A DNA stretch of 28,713 bases from Ruminococcaceae bacterium UBA945 (GTDB taxonomy: Bacteria > Bacillota > Clostridia > Oscillospirales > Acutalibacteraceae), in assembly GCA_002293315.1 (NCBI GenBank), contig DBCZ01000036.1, positions 1-28,713 on the forward strand, written 5' to 3'. Of the stretch, positions 1 through 8,128 are shown piece after piece. Position 1 is the stretch's first letter. Each line of letters opens with the position of its first letter. The position numbers were made by a program, and so were the translations under genes. Under the pieces are notes generated by a model. That model had not been told where the DNA came from and did not search any database. It saw only the letters and a list, made by a program, of their open reading frames with translations.

Positions 1-1167
1 TGCGTGATATTCCCGACAGACAGCCGCGCGGTTTCACCCGAGGAGGCATATAGGCGGGTGTTCGGCGTGGCAAAAGCCATGAAATCTGATGGAATAACGC
101 TCTATTCAAAGCGGATAGACTCCACACTCAGGGGCAATCTCGGCAGCGAGACGGACGCCATGCTGGACGCGCTCGGCAACGAGGCGGTGGCTTTGGCCAT
201 GCCGAGCTTTCCGCAATCCAAGCGAACCATGATAAACGGGCGCCTGCTTGTAGACGGTATCCCACTGCACGAAACAGATGTGGCACGAGATCCGAAAAAC
301 CCGGTAACCACGCCGTTCTGCGCGGAAATTTACCGCATGCAATCGAAATATCCCGTGGGCGCAATCTCGCTTGAAGAACAGCAGAAGGGCATTGAATACA
401 CTGCCGCGTTAATCGAAGACTTGGCGAGGAGTGGCGTGAGAACCATCGTGTGTGACGCCGTCACGCAGGAGGATATTGACCTAATCGCCGATGCGGCGAT
501 AATGAGCGGCGTGCCGTTTATTGCGGCAGACCCGGGGGTGCTAACCGCCACGCTCGCTCAAAGGCTCGTGAAGCGGCAGGAAATTGCGGAGGATAAGATT
601 CTCGTAACGGTAGGCAGCGTTAACGCGGTCGCGAGTGAGCAGGCGAGAAGCTTTCTGGAGAACATGAAAGTGTTCAATGTTTTTGCCGATACCTCGCTGT
701 TTTTAGAAAGCGCGCAGAGCCGTGAGGTTGAGATTGAACGCGTCGCGGCGGAAATTGAAAGTAACAGTGAAGGTTATGACGTGTGCAGCGTGATTGGCAA
801 CGGGATTTTCCCGGAGCACAGGCTTTCCTTTGAGGATTATGCGAAACCCGGCGACACCTTTGATGAGCTTTCGGGCAAAATAAACGACGCCTTCGCCGAG
901 ATTACCTGCCGGATTCTCTCAAAGGGCGGCTTCGGCGGACTTTATACCTGCGGCGGTGATATAACCATCGCCGTGTGCCGGAGAATGAAAACGGCGGGAA
1001 TGAGGCTGCTTGGCGAGGTGCTTCCGCTTGCGGCCTACGGCGAGCTGATTGGCGGAGATTACGAGAATTTCAAGGTGGTGACCAAGGGCGGTATGGTCGG
1101 CGAAGCAGACGCGATTGTCCGCTGTGTAAAATACATTCAGAGAAAAATAAGCGAGGGGAGAAATTGA
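1..1167 (+). CDS. Four-carbon acid sugar kinase, DUF1537 family (5' end outside window)
   Basis: The reading frame is open from base 1 and lacks the usual N-terminal ADDLTG-like segment of this family, so the gene begins upstream of the window; the GTG at base 4 is not a credible start. The first residues contain TDSR (about residues 5-8) followed by KRIDSTLRGN, the conserved sugar-acid-binding block of DUF1537 kinases. The C-terminal half has the family's glycine-rich nucleotide region (GGDITIAVCRRM, then VVTKGGMVGEADAI). Family members phosphorylate D-threonate, D-erythronate or related four-carbon acids at O4 using ATP in the cytoplasm. The stop codon is immediately followed by the pdxA2 start, so the two are one operon and probably consecutive steps. 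Exact substrate (threonate versus erythronate) cannot be read from the sequence. Confidence 0.88.
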   Translation, partial: CVIFPTDSRAVSPEEAYRRVFGVAKAMKSDGITLYSKRIDSTLRGNLGSETDAMLDALGNEAVALAMPSFPQSKRTMINGRLLVDGIPLHETDVARDPKNPVTTPFCAEIYRMQSKYPVGAISLEEQQKGIEYTAALIEDLARSGVRTIVCDAVTQEDIDLIADAAIMSGVPFIAADPGVLTATLAQRLVKRQEIAEDKILVTVGSVNAVASEQARSFLENMKVFNVFADTSLFLESAQSREVEIERVAAEIESNSEGYDVCSVIGNGIFPEHRLSFEDYAKPGDTFDELSGKINDAFAEITCRILSKGGFGGLYTCGGDITIAVCRRMKTAGMRLLGEVLPLAAYGELIGGDYENFKVVTKGGMVGEADAIVRCVKYIQRKISEGRN

Positions 1168-2169
1168 ATGACTAAGCCGATAATAGCAATTCCAATGGGA
1201 GACCCGGCGGGAATAGGGCCGGAAATCGTACTGAAGGCACTTGTCAGTGACGAAGTAAAGAGCTCAGCGAGGTGCGTCGTCACGGGGAGCAGAGAGGTCT
1301 TTGAACAGGCACTGAATTTCACGGGAATAAAGCTTCGCGTGAACGTGATAGCAGAGCCGAAAGACGGAGACTACAGCGATGGCGTGATGAATCTCATCGA
1401 GGCGTGCGGCGTGGATATGAGCGAGCTCAAGCTCGGCGAAATCAGCGGCATGTGCGGCAGGGCGGCTTATGACTGCATAGCGAAAAGCATAGAGCTTGCC
1501 ATGGCAGGGAAGGTGGACGCCGTCGCCACGACGCCGATAAATAAAGAATCTCTGAAAGCGGGGAGCGTGGATTTCATCGGGCACACAGAGATTTTCGGCG
1601 CGCTGACGAATACGCCTGACCCCCTGACGATGTTCGAGGTGCGCGGCATGCGAGTTTTCTTCCTGACCAGGCATGTCTCTCTGCGCAAGGCGTGTGATAT
1701 GGTGACAAGAGAGCGCATAATTGACTATGTACACAGATGCAAGGAGGCCTTGGAGAAGCTGGGCATAACAGACGGCACGATGGCCATTGCCGGGTTGAAT
1801 CCTCACAGCGGAGAGCACGGCCTCTTCGGCAATGAAGAGGTAGACGAGGTTTTCCCCGCGGTTGAAGAGCTGCAAAAAGAGGGTATAGCGGTGGTCGGGC
1901 CAATCGGCGCGGATTCGGTTTTCCACATGGCGTTGCAGGGGCGTTTCAACAGCGTGCTTTCGCTCTATCATGACCAGGGCCACATCGCCACCAAAACACT
2001 TGATTTCGAGCGCACAATTGCCGTAACGGGCGGAATGCCCATTCTGCGCACATCGGTAGACCACGGCACGGCCATGGACATTGCCGGAAAGAACATCGCA
2101 AGCCCTGTCAGCATGGTGGAGGCGATTATCCTCGCGGCGAAGTATTCCCCGAACTTCACAGGCAAATAA
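1168..2169 (+). CDS. pdxA2: PdxA2-type 4-phospho-D-threonate/erythronate 3-dehydrogenase
   Basis: A 333-residue protein of the PdxA family, of normal length. Visible family features: MGDPAGIGPEI at residues 10-20, TTPINKE at 121-127, GHTE at 138-141, and the three divalent-metal histidines expected at H169 (LTRHVSLR), H213 (LNPHSGE) and H268 (YHDQGH). NAD-dependent oxidation and decarboxylation of a 4-phospho-four-carbon acid gives dihydroxyacetone phosphate in the known threonate/erythronate routes. The ATG directly abuts the stop of the DUF1537 kinase, with GAGGGGAG about 6 bases upstream of the ATG. The kinase neighbour is the reason for calling the catabolic PdxA2 rather than the vitamin B6 enzyme PdxA; sequence alone does not separate them. 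No other vitamin B6 gene is in the window. Confidence 0.9.
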   Translation: MTKPIIAIPMGDPAGIGPEIVLKALVSDEVKSSARCVVTGSREVFEQALNFTGIKLRVNVIAEPKDGDYSDGVMNLIEACGVDMSELKLGEISGMCGRAAYDCIAKSIELAMAGKVDAVATTPINKESLKAGSVDFIGHTEIFGALTNTPDPLTMFEVRGMRVFFLTRHVSLRKACDMVTRERIIDYVHRCKEALEKLGITDGTMAIAGLNPHSGEHGLFGNEEVDEVFPAVEELQKEGIAVVGPIGADSVFHMALQGRFNSVLSLYHDQGHIATKTLDFERTIAVTGGMPILRTSVDHGTAMDIAGKNIASPVSMVEAIILAAKYSPNFTGK

Positions 2170-2190
2170 GAGTGTATAAGCGTATATAAG

Positions 2191-2214
2191 AAACCCCCGA
2201 GAGCCCGGGGGTTT
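2191..2214. terminator. Bidirectional intrinsic terminator between pdxA2 and cls
   Basis: AAACCCCCG (2191-2199) pairs perfectly with CGGGGGTTT (2206-2214) around a 6-base loop. It lies between convergent genes and carries A/T tracts on both sides, so it can serve both pdxA2 (+) and cls (-). Confidence 0.85.
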
Positions 2215-2218
2215 TGTG

Positions 2219-3784
2219 TTACATCATAGGTGAGAAGATGCGAATAATTGAGCGCATCAGGCGCCGTGCCGGAGAAACTCTGGTTTCCTCCAATGCGACC
2301 TCGTGGCTCACGCTCTGCACATCGAGAAAATCATCATAAATGTCGTCTAAGACAGGGGAATCATATATCATTGCACCGCATTCAAAATGCAGGTAAAGGC
2401 TGCGGTAATCCATATTGATTGTTCCCACGGTGGCTATTTTATCGTCGCAGATGAAAATCTTCGAGTGAATAAAGCCCGGGGTATACTCAAAAATGCGCAC
2501 GCCTGCCTCAATTAGCTGACTGTAATTTGAGCGCGTCATGCTGTGTACATACCAATGGTCGCCGATATGCGGGGTGATGATTCTCACGTCCACGCCCTGC
2601 CTTGCGGCGTTTGAAAGCGTTATGAGCATTTCGTGGTCGATTACTAAATACGGAGATTCCATATAAATATATCTCTCAGCGCGTGAAATCATGTTCATGT
2701 AGACGTTTTCGCCCACTAGCTCGCTGTCGAGCGGGCTGTCGTAATACGGCTGAATAAGGCCCGCGGCATCTTTCACGGCGATTTCCTCCGCCGGCCTGCG
2801 GTAGCGGCTGTAATCCTCATCAGAGTTATTCACAAAGCTCCAGGTGGAGAGAAACATCACTGTGAAGCTCCAGACCGCCTCACCCTCAAGCACAATGGAA
2901 GAGTCTTTCCAATGCCCCAGCTTTTCATAGGCGTTTATATATTCATCGGCGAGATTGATGCCGCCGGTGAAGGCGACCTTGCCGTCTATAACGGCTATTT
3001 TCCGATGGTCACGGTGGTTGTGCAGCCCGCTGAGAATCGGCACTACCTTATTGAAAACGCAGTTCTTTATGCCTAAAGTGGTGAGATATTCGCCGTGCTT
3101 GCTGGGAATCGTCGTCATTGAGCCGAAATCGTCCCACATGACGCGCACCTCAATGCCCTCGCGCACCTTATCGGCGAGGATTTCAAGGATGCCCTCCCAC
3201 ATTATGCCGCTGCCGATGATGAAATATTCGAGGAAGATGAAGCTTTTCGCCTTTCGCAGCTCGGCCTTGAGGCGCTCGAATTTCACCTCTCCCGGAGACA
3301 GGAAATCCACGCGCGTGTTGGCATATGCGGGGCAGCCGACCTTGTTTATGAGATATTGCATCTGATTTTTTATATGCGCGTCCTCAACCTCTGAAACAAG
3401 ATTTTTCTCCTCGCTCAGCTCAATAACAATCTTATCGCTCACACGTTCAAGCTGCTTGCGCGTTCTCAACGAGGCGAGGTCACTGCCGAGGAAGATATAG
3501 ACGATTGAGCCGTAAATCGGCGAGATTGCGACAATGAACATCCATGTCAGTTTAAAGGCGGGGTTAGCCTTATTCGAGAAGATATACAGCATAACCACCA
3601 GCAGCAGGATAATCGTCGCAACATAGTAATACGTCATATACTGGTTCAAAAAGCTGATGAGAACGCCAAGTGTGATTCCTTGCAGAAGAATCATAGCCCC
3701 GATGAGGCAGATGCGCAGTATCGACGGGCTGCTCAAACGCTTCTCCAGTGTATCAAATTTACTGATTTGCTGTTCTCTTTCCAA
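2219..3784 (-). CDS. cls: Cardiolipin synthase (phospholipase D superfamily)
   Basis: About 521 residues, typical for bacterial cardiolipin synthases, which condense two phosphatidylglycerols to cardiolipin plus glycerol in the cytoplasmic membrane. Two HKD catalytic motifs are intact: HRKIAVID near residues 260-267 and HSKIFICD near 440-447. Three hydrophobic segments occupy about residues 22-100, matching the N-terminal membrane anchor plus the PLDc_N region. Start choice: the longest frame opens with GTG at 3793, but the near-perfect Shine-Dalgarno GGAGGTGA includes that GTG; the in-frame TTG at 3784 sits at a proper distance and is preferred. It lies 33 bases after the stop of the unknown gene behind ileS, so it is probably the last gene of the ileS operon; the 2191-2214 hairpin ends the unit. 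Confidence 0.93.
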   Translation of the reverse strand: MEREQQISKFDTLEKRLSSPSILRICLIGAMILLQGITLGVLISFLNQYMTYYYVATIILLLVVMLYIFSNKANPAFKLTWMFIVAISPIYGSIVYIFLGSDLASLRTRKQLERVSDKIVIELSEEKNLVSEVEDAHIKNQMQYLINKVGCPAYANTRVDFLSPGEVKFERLKAELRKAKSFIFLEYFIIGSGIMWEGILEILADKVREGIEVRVMWDDFGSMTTIPSKHGEYLTTLGIKNCVFNKVVPILSGLHNHRDHRKIAVIDGKVAFTGGINLADEYINAYEKLGHWKDSSIVLEGEAVWSFTVMFLSTWSFVNNSDEDYSRYRRPAEEIAVKDAAGLIQPYYDSPLDSELVGENVYMNMISRAERYIYMESPYLVIDHEMLITLSNAARQGVDVRIITPHIGDHWYVHSMTRSNYSQLIEAGVRIFEYTPGFIHSKIFICDDKIATVGTINMDYRSLYLHFECGAMIYDSPVLDDIYDDFLDVQSVSHEVALEETRVSPARRLMRSIIRIFSPMM

Positions 3785-3817
3785 GTGAATCACCTCCGCA
3801 TGGCATATCTCATATAG

Positions 3818-4327
3818 TCAGCTTGCCTTTTTGATTGAATAAAACGCTGCAAGCAAATCAATATACCCCTGTGTATCCTTTGCCTGTGGATTATAATAGC
3901 AAAAGCTAAGCTCTGAGCACGCCTCATACCGCACGCCGTCTATCGAATATGTTTTCCTGTAACGGCATTTTTCAATATCTGCGTCCATCGCCTTGCAGTT
4001 TGGCCGCTTGCACTTGTGGCTGCCATCAACGAAGGGTTTTTTGATGTAATCCGGCGCGCTTTCAATACTGGCTTTGTGCCGGTCAATATTTGAGAAATAC
4101 ATTCTCAGAACAATCCCGTCGTCACGGAAATAAATGCGCGCGATGTACTTTTTGGATTTATTCCCCGGCTTGAAATACTCAATTTTATATTTCCCGAACA
4201 CAACATACTCCTGAATACCGTTGTTTGCGTAGCCGGCCTTGTGCATGGAAGCATCAAAAGCCAGAATAAAATCTCTGTCTTCACGGCTGACGAAAGCAAA
4301 TCTCCCGTCTGACAAAAGCTTTTTCAT
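3818..4327 (-). CDS. Unknown 169-residue protein with a five-cysteine C-terminal cluster
   Basis: I do not recognise this family. The N-terminal 100 residues are mixed alpha/beta with many aromatics and lysines and no membrane segment or signal peptide, so a cytoplasmic location is likely. The C-terminal third holds H104, C106, C111, C121, C137 and C143, in an arrangement (HxCx4C, then three further Cys) that could bind zinc, which is inference only. It starts 6 bases after the ileS stop with only a weak purine stretch (GAAGAAAG) upstream, so translation is probably coupled to ileS. It is followed by cls in the same direction. Codon use looks like its neighbours. A role linked to ileS or to cls is not shown by anything in the protein itself. 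Confidence 0.75.
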   Translation of the reverse strand: MKKLLSDGRFAFVSREDRDFILAFDASMHKAGYANNGIQEYVVFGKYKIEYFKPGNKSKKYIARIYFRDDGIVLRMYFSNIDRHKASIESAPDYIKKPFVDGSHKCKRPNCKAMDADIEKCRYRKTYSIDGVRYEACSELSFCYYNPQAKDTQGYIDLLAAFYSIKKAS

Positions 4328-4333
4328 GGTTAT

Positions 4334-7300
4334 TTACGCTTTCTTCACGCCCAGAACGGTCTCCTCTCCGTTTATATCCCAGCTCGGGAGGTCGTCGAGG
4401 CCTTCGTTTATTTTTATTTCCTCTGCCAGCACATCGCGCATAATCGTATTTTGATTGCTCCTGATGATGTCAAGAACCCTTCCGCTGCCGCCGGCATAGA
4501 CGATGATGTGGTCGAGCACGTCGAAATCGGCCTCTCTGCGCATAGACTGAATTTTGCTGATAATTTCGCGCACAAAGCCTTCTTCAATCAGCTCGTCTGT
4601 AAGCGTGGTGTCAAGCACGACGGTGATTCCGTGCTCTGAAACAGAGGCATAGCCCTCGGCCTTTGTCGTCTCGATGATAAGCTCTTCTTCTGCAAGCGTG
4701 ATGTCACCGTCCTTGAGGTGAAGCGTTATGCCGCCGGTGGAATCAAGCTCCTTCTTGGCCGCAGCGCCGTCGAGATTCTGAAGCGCCTCGCGTACCTCGC
4801 CGAGCTTCGCGCCAAGTTTCTTGCCGAGAATTCTAAGCTGCGGCTTGAAAACATAGCCCGCAAAATCTGAAGCGTCCGTGATGAACTCCGCGGCTTTCAC
4901 GTTCAGCTCCTCCTCGATGATTTCCTTGAATTCACCGGTTGATTCGCCGTCAGCGACGACGAACATCTTCCCGAGAGGCTGCCGGTTTTTAATAACGGCC
5001 TCATTTCTGGCGGCGCGCCCAAGCGTGACTATATCAAGCACGCGCTGCATTTGGCGCTCAAGCTCTGTGTCAATATAATCGGCGTTGCTTTTGGGGAAAT
5101 CGCAGAGATGAACGCTCTCCGGCGCCGCGGGGTTTACGCTGCGCACAAGGTTCTGATATATATCCTCCGTCATGAAGGGAATCATCGGCGCGGCCGCGCG
5201 AATCACGTCATACAGCGCGGTGAAAAGGGTCATGTAGGCGTTGGTCTTGTCCTCCGTCTCGCCCTTCACCCAGAAGCGTTGGCGTGAGCGGCGGACATAC
5301 CAATTGCTCATCTCGTCGGTGAAATCCTGAAGCGCCTTTGCGGCCTCCGGGATTTTATAGCTTTCAAGGCAGGACGCCACCTCTCTCGTCATCGTGTTGA
5401 TGCGCGAGAGCAGCCATTTATCCATCGTGCCGAGCCTTGAATAATCAAGCACATGCTCGAACGGGTTAAATTTGTCTATGTTCGCGTAAAGAATGTAGAA
5501 AGCATATGTGTTCCACAGCGTGGAGAGGAACTTCCGCTGCCCCTCCTGCACTGCCTTTCCGCTGAACCTTGACGGCAGCCAGGGCGCGGAGTTCGTATAG
5601 AAATACCAGCGTATGCCGTCGGCACCGTATTCCTCAAGTGCCTCAAACGGGTCAATGGCGTTGCCCTTTGATTTGCTCATCTTCTGCCCGTTTTCATCCT
5701 GCACATGCCCCAGCACGATTACATTTTTGAACGGCGCAACATCAAAGAGAAGCGTAGAAATGGCAAGCAAAGAATAGAACCAGCCGCGTGTTTGGTCAAC
5801 GGCCTCAGAGATGAAATCCGCCGGAAACTGCCGCTCAAAAAGCTCCTTGTTCTCAAATGGATAGTGATGCTGGGCGAAGGGCATTGCGCCCGAATCAAAC
5901 CAGCAGTCGATAACCTCCGGCACGCGCTTCATTTCTCCGCCGCATTTTTCGCATTTTATCGTCACTGCGTCGATGTAAGGGCGGTGAAGCTCAATATCTT
6001 CCGGGCAATTATCGGAGAGAGATTTAAGCTCGTCAATTCCGCCGATGGCGTGCCTGTGTCCGCACTCGCATTCCCATATGTTCAGCGGCGTGCCCCAATA
6101 TCTGTTGCGGCTTATACCCCAGTCCTGTATGTTCTCAAGCCAGTCGCCGAAGCGGCCCTTTCCGATGCTCTCGGGTATCCAGTTAATGGTGTTATTGTTT
6201 GCGATGAGCTTATCCTTAATCTTCGTCATCTCGATGAACCAACTGTCGCGCGCGTAATAAATCAGCGGTGTGCCGCAGCGCCAGCAGTGCGGGTAGCTGT
6301 GCTCAAAGACGGGCGCGGCGAAAAGACTGCCGCTCACGCGCAGTGCGGAGAGGATTTCCTTATCGGCGTCCTTGACGAACATGCCGGCCCACGGAGTTTC
6401 TTCCTTCATCTCGCCTTTTTGATTGACAAGCTGAACGAACGGGAGGTCATATTTCCTGCCGATAGACGCGTCGTCGTCGCCGAACGCCGGCGCCATATGC
6501 ACAACGCCTGTGCCCTCTGTGAGCGTGACGAAATCGCCGCAGGTTATATAGAAGGCCTTCTTGTCTGACTGGAAAAAGCGGAAAAGCGGCTCATATTCTT
6601 TGAATTCTAAATCCTTGCCATGGCAGGAATCTGTGATTTCATACGCTCCCTCGCCGAGAACGGAATCTGCGAGAGCCTTCGCAAGCATCAGCTTTTCGCC
6701 GGTTTCATTTACCTTGGCGGTGATGTATTCTTCATTGGGGTTGACGCACAGCGCCACGTTCGACGGAAGCGTCCACGGTGTGGTCGTCCATACGAGGACG
6801 GAAGCGTCGCTGTCCTTCAGCTTGAAGCGAACAATCGCCGAGCGCTCCTTGACGTCCTTATAGCCCTGCGCGACCTCGTGGCTTGAAAGCGGCGTGCCGC
6901 AGCGCGGGCAGTAAGGTACAATCTTGAAGCCGCGATAAAGCAAGCCCTTATCCCATATCTGCTTCAGCGCCCACCATTCAGATTCAATGAAATCGTTGTG
7001 ATATGTGACATACGGATGCTCCATGTCCGCCCAGAAGCCGACGGTCTCCGAGAAATCCTCCCACATTGAGCGGTATTTCCACACGCTCTCCTTGCAATGC
7101 TCGATAAACGGCGCGATACCGTAATTCTCAATTTCATCCTTGCCGTTGATGCCTATTTCCTTCTCAACCTCAAGCTCCACCGGCAGGCCGTGAGTATCCC
7201 AACCGGCCTTGCGCGGCACATCATAGCCCCGCATCGTCTGAAAGCGGGGATAGATGTCTTTTATGGCGCGCGTGAGGACATGCCCGATGTGCGGCTTGCC

Positions 7301-7453
7301 GTTCGCCGTGGGTGGGCCTTCATAGAAAATGAAGTCTGGGCCGCCCTCTCGCAGCTTGGTGCTTTTGAGGAAGATTTCATTATTCTTCCAGAAATTCTCA
7401 ATCTGCTTCTCTCTTTCAACATAGCTCTGACTCGTGCTCACCTTTTTATACAT
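4334..7453 (-). CDS. ileS: Isoleucyl-tRNA synthetase, type 2 (eukaryote-like)
   Basis: A complete 1039-residue class I synthetase that charges tRNA-Ile with isoleucine in the cytoplasm. The HIGH motif is at residues 55-58 (KPHIGH) and the KMSKS loop at 591-595. The CPRCGTPLSSHEVAQGYKD block and the WLENIQDWGISRNRYWGTP block are those of the eukaryote-like type 2 enzymes, as is the extended C-terminal region; bacterial type 1 enzymes end in a shorter zinc-binding domain. Cys pairs in the insertion regions (CPRC, CWRC, CECG, CEKC) are visible. ATG at 7453 is preceded by GGGAGGAAGTT, a strong ribosome site. A T-box leader for isoleucine lies directly upstream, and two genes follow closely (unknown protein, cls). 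Type 2 IleRS enzymes are known for low sensitivity to mupirocin; that is family knowledge, not a measurement here. Confidence 0.97.
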   Translation of the reverse strand: MYKKVSTSQSYVEREKQIENFWKNNEIFLKSTKLREGGPDFIFYEGPPTANGKPHIGHVLTRAIKDIYPRFQTMRGYDVPRKAGWDTHGLPVELEVEKEIGINGKDEIENYGIAPFIEHCKESVWKYRSMWEDFSETVGFWADMEHPYVTYHNDFIESEWWALKQIWDKGLLYRGFKIVPYCPRCGTPLSSHEVAQGYKDVKERSAIVRFKLKDSDASVLVWTTTPWTLPSNVALCVNPNEEYITAKVNETGEKLMLAKALADSVLGEGAYEITDSCHGKDLEFKEYEPLFRFFQSDKKAFYITCGDFVTLTEGTGVVHMAPAFGDDDASIGRKYDLPFVQLVNQKGEMKEETPWAGMFVKDADKEILSALRVSGSLFAAPVFEHSYPHCWRCGTPLIYYARDSWFIEMTKIKDKLIANNNTINWIPESIGKGRFGDWLENIQDWGISRNRYWGTPLNIWECECGHRHAIGGIDELKSLSDNCPEDIELHRPYIDAVTIKCEKCGGEMKRVPEVIDCWFDSGAMPFAQHHYPFENKELFERQFPADFISEAVDQTRGWFYSLLAISTLLFDVAPFKNVIVLGHVQDENGQKMSKSKGNAIDPFEALEEYGADGIRWYFYTNSAPWLPSRFSGKAVQEGQRKFLSTLWNTYAFYILYANIDKFNPFEHVLDYSRLGTMDKWLLSRINTMTREVASCLESYKIPEAAKALQDFTDEMSNWYVRRSRQRFWVKGETEDKTNAYMTLFTALYDVIRAAAPMIPFMTEDIYQNLVRSVNPAAPESVHLCDFPKSNADYIDTELERQMQRVLDIVTLGRAARNEAVIKNRQPLGKMFVVADGESTGEFKEIIEEELNVKAAEFITDASDFAGYVFKPQLRILGKKLGAKLGEVREALQNLDGAAAKKELDSTGGITLHLKDGDITLAEEELIIETTKAEGYASVSEHGITVVLDTTLTDELIEEGFVREIISKIQSMRREADFDVLDHIIVYAGGSGRVLDIIRSNQNTIMRDVLAEEIKINEGLDDLPSWDINGEETVLGVKKA

Positions 7454-7481
7454 AACTTCCTCCCAGTATTATCTGTCAAAT

Positions 7482-7716
7482 AAAAAAACCCGCCCCCATA
7501 GGACGAGAAATCGCTGCAGCTTCTTCGCTTACCACCTATATGCCATCACATATGCTCCTTTTAACGGTGGATTCCGGCAAGGCTTACTATGGTTCAGCCC
7601 GCGGCTCAGAAGTGATTTTCAGATTTACTTACTTGCTTCGGGCTTGCACCGTTCCCGAATCGCTGAGCCTTTGGGTAAATCTTAGCTCTTCATCACAGCC
7701 TTTGTCTATTCAAATC
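7482..7716 (-). promoter_or_regulatory. T-box riboswitch leader (tRNA-Ile) of ileS
   Basis: Read on the minus strand. Stem I carries GGCU-GUGAU-GAAG on the 5' side and CUUC-UGA-GCC on the 3' side (a GA-rich kink-turn-like base), then a specifier loop capped by GAUUUAC/GUAAAUC. The loop's 3' strand contains AUC (7616-7614), an isoleucine codon, followed by the expected purine A. Downstream is the T-box bulge: AUAGG (7539-7535) then UGGU (7534-7531), complementary to the ACCA end of tRNA-Ile, and CCUAU (7502-7498) closes the antiterminator helix. The competing terminator is CGUCC/GGGCG (7505-7501 with 7495-7491) followed by seven U (7488-7482). The T-box is somewhat degenerate, lacking the usual ACCGCG continuation. 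Uncharged tRNA-Ile should favour read-through into ileS. Confidence 0.88.
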
Positions 7717-7722
7717 ATATTT

Positions 7723-7751
7723 ATTCTACATTAGTGTGATGGAAAAGTCAA
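7723..7751 (-). promoter_or_regulatory. Promoter of the ileS T-box leader
   Basis: On the minus strand TTGACT (-35, 7751-7746) and TAGAAT (-10, 7728-7723) are separated by exactly 17 bases, predicting a start near 7716, just ahead of Stem I of the T-box. Confidence 0.8.
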
Positions 7752-7758
7752 TACAGCC

Positions 7759-7787
7759 TTGCGCATTCTTGCATATTGCGGTAGAAT
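7759..7787 (+). promoter_or_regulatory. Probable promoter of the Dabb-domain gene
   Basis: TTGCGC (7759-7764) and TAGAAT (7782-7787) with a 17-base spacer lie 30 bases before the start codon of the Dabb gene. It is divergent from, and adjacent to, the ileS promoter. Confidence 0.6.
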
Positions 7788-7816
7788 GCTTTCAGAAACT
7801 TTCGGGAGGAGTATTT

Positions 7817-8125
7817 ATGATTAAGCACATCGTCATGTTTAAGTTTAAGGAAAGCGCAAACGGTAAAACCAAGGCGGAAAATCTGATTGAAGCGCGCGGG
7901 AAAATGCTTGCGCTCAAAGACGAGATTAAAGAGATTGCCTCGCTTGACGTCTGTTTTAATTGTAATCAGGAGGATTCACGCAATTACGATTATATCCTGA
8001 TTTCGGAATTTGAAACGCTTGAGGATTTGAATGACTACCAGAACCATCCCTCACACAGAGCCTTCGGCGCGTATATTTCAGAGCTTCGCGAGGAGAGGGC
8101 TTCAATAGATTTTACGCTTGAATAA
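7817..8125 (+). CDS. Dabb (stress-responsive alpha/beta-barrel) domain protein
   Basis: A 102-residue single-domain protein. It opens with IKHIVMFKFKE, the first strand of the dimeric alpha-beta barrel (Dabb) family, and has the typical YDYILISEFETLEDLNDYQNHP stretch split by family-like spacing, ending with a strand of acidic and hydrophobic residues. The start at 7817 is chosen because GGGAGGAG lies 5-6 bases upstream; the longer frame from 7736 would run through the promoter. Dabb proteins are small cytoplasmic dimers; a few are enzymes or stress-induced proteins, but most bacterial ones have no known role. No neighbour on the same strand is co-transcribed: a strong hairpin follows, and a promoter precedes. 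Confidence 0.9.
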   Translation: MIKHIVMFKFKESANGKTKAENLIEARGKMLALKDEIKEIASLDVCFNCNQEDSRNYDYILISEFETLEDLNDYQNHPSHRAFGAYISELREERASIDFTLE

Positions 8126-8128
8126 AAA

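Noticed and set aside
1264..2064. 266-codon frame antisense to pdxA2
   Set aside because: Full overlap with a gene whose catalytic residues are all present; translation is rich in His, Arg and Ala with no recognisable domain.
5705..6568. 287-codon open frame antisense to ileS
   Set aside because: It lies wholly over the well-supported synthetase gene in the opposite strand, has no ribosome site, and its translation (Arg, Ala and Val rich, no motif) looks like a shadow of the real codons.
7434..7734. Short plus-strand frames across the ileS leader
   Set aside because: They run antisense to the T-box stems, which explain the sequence better; no ribosome site.
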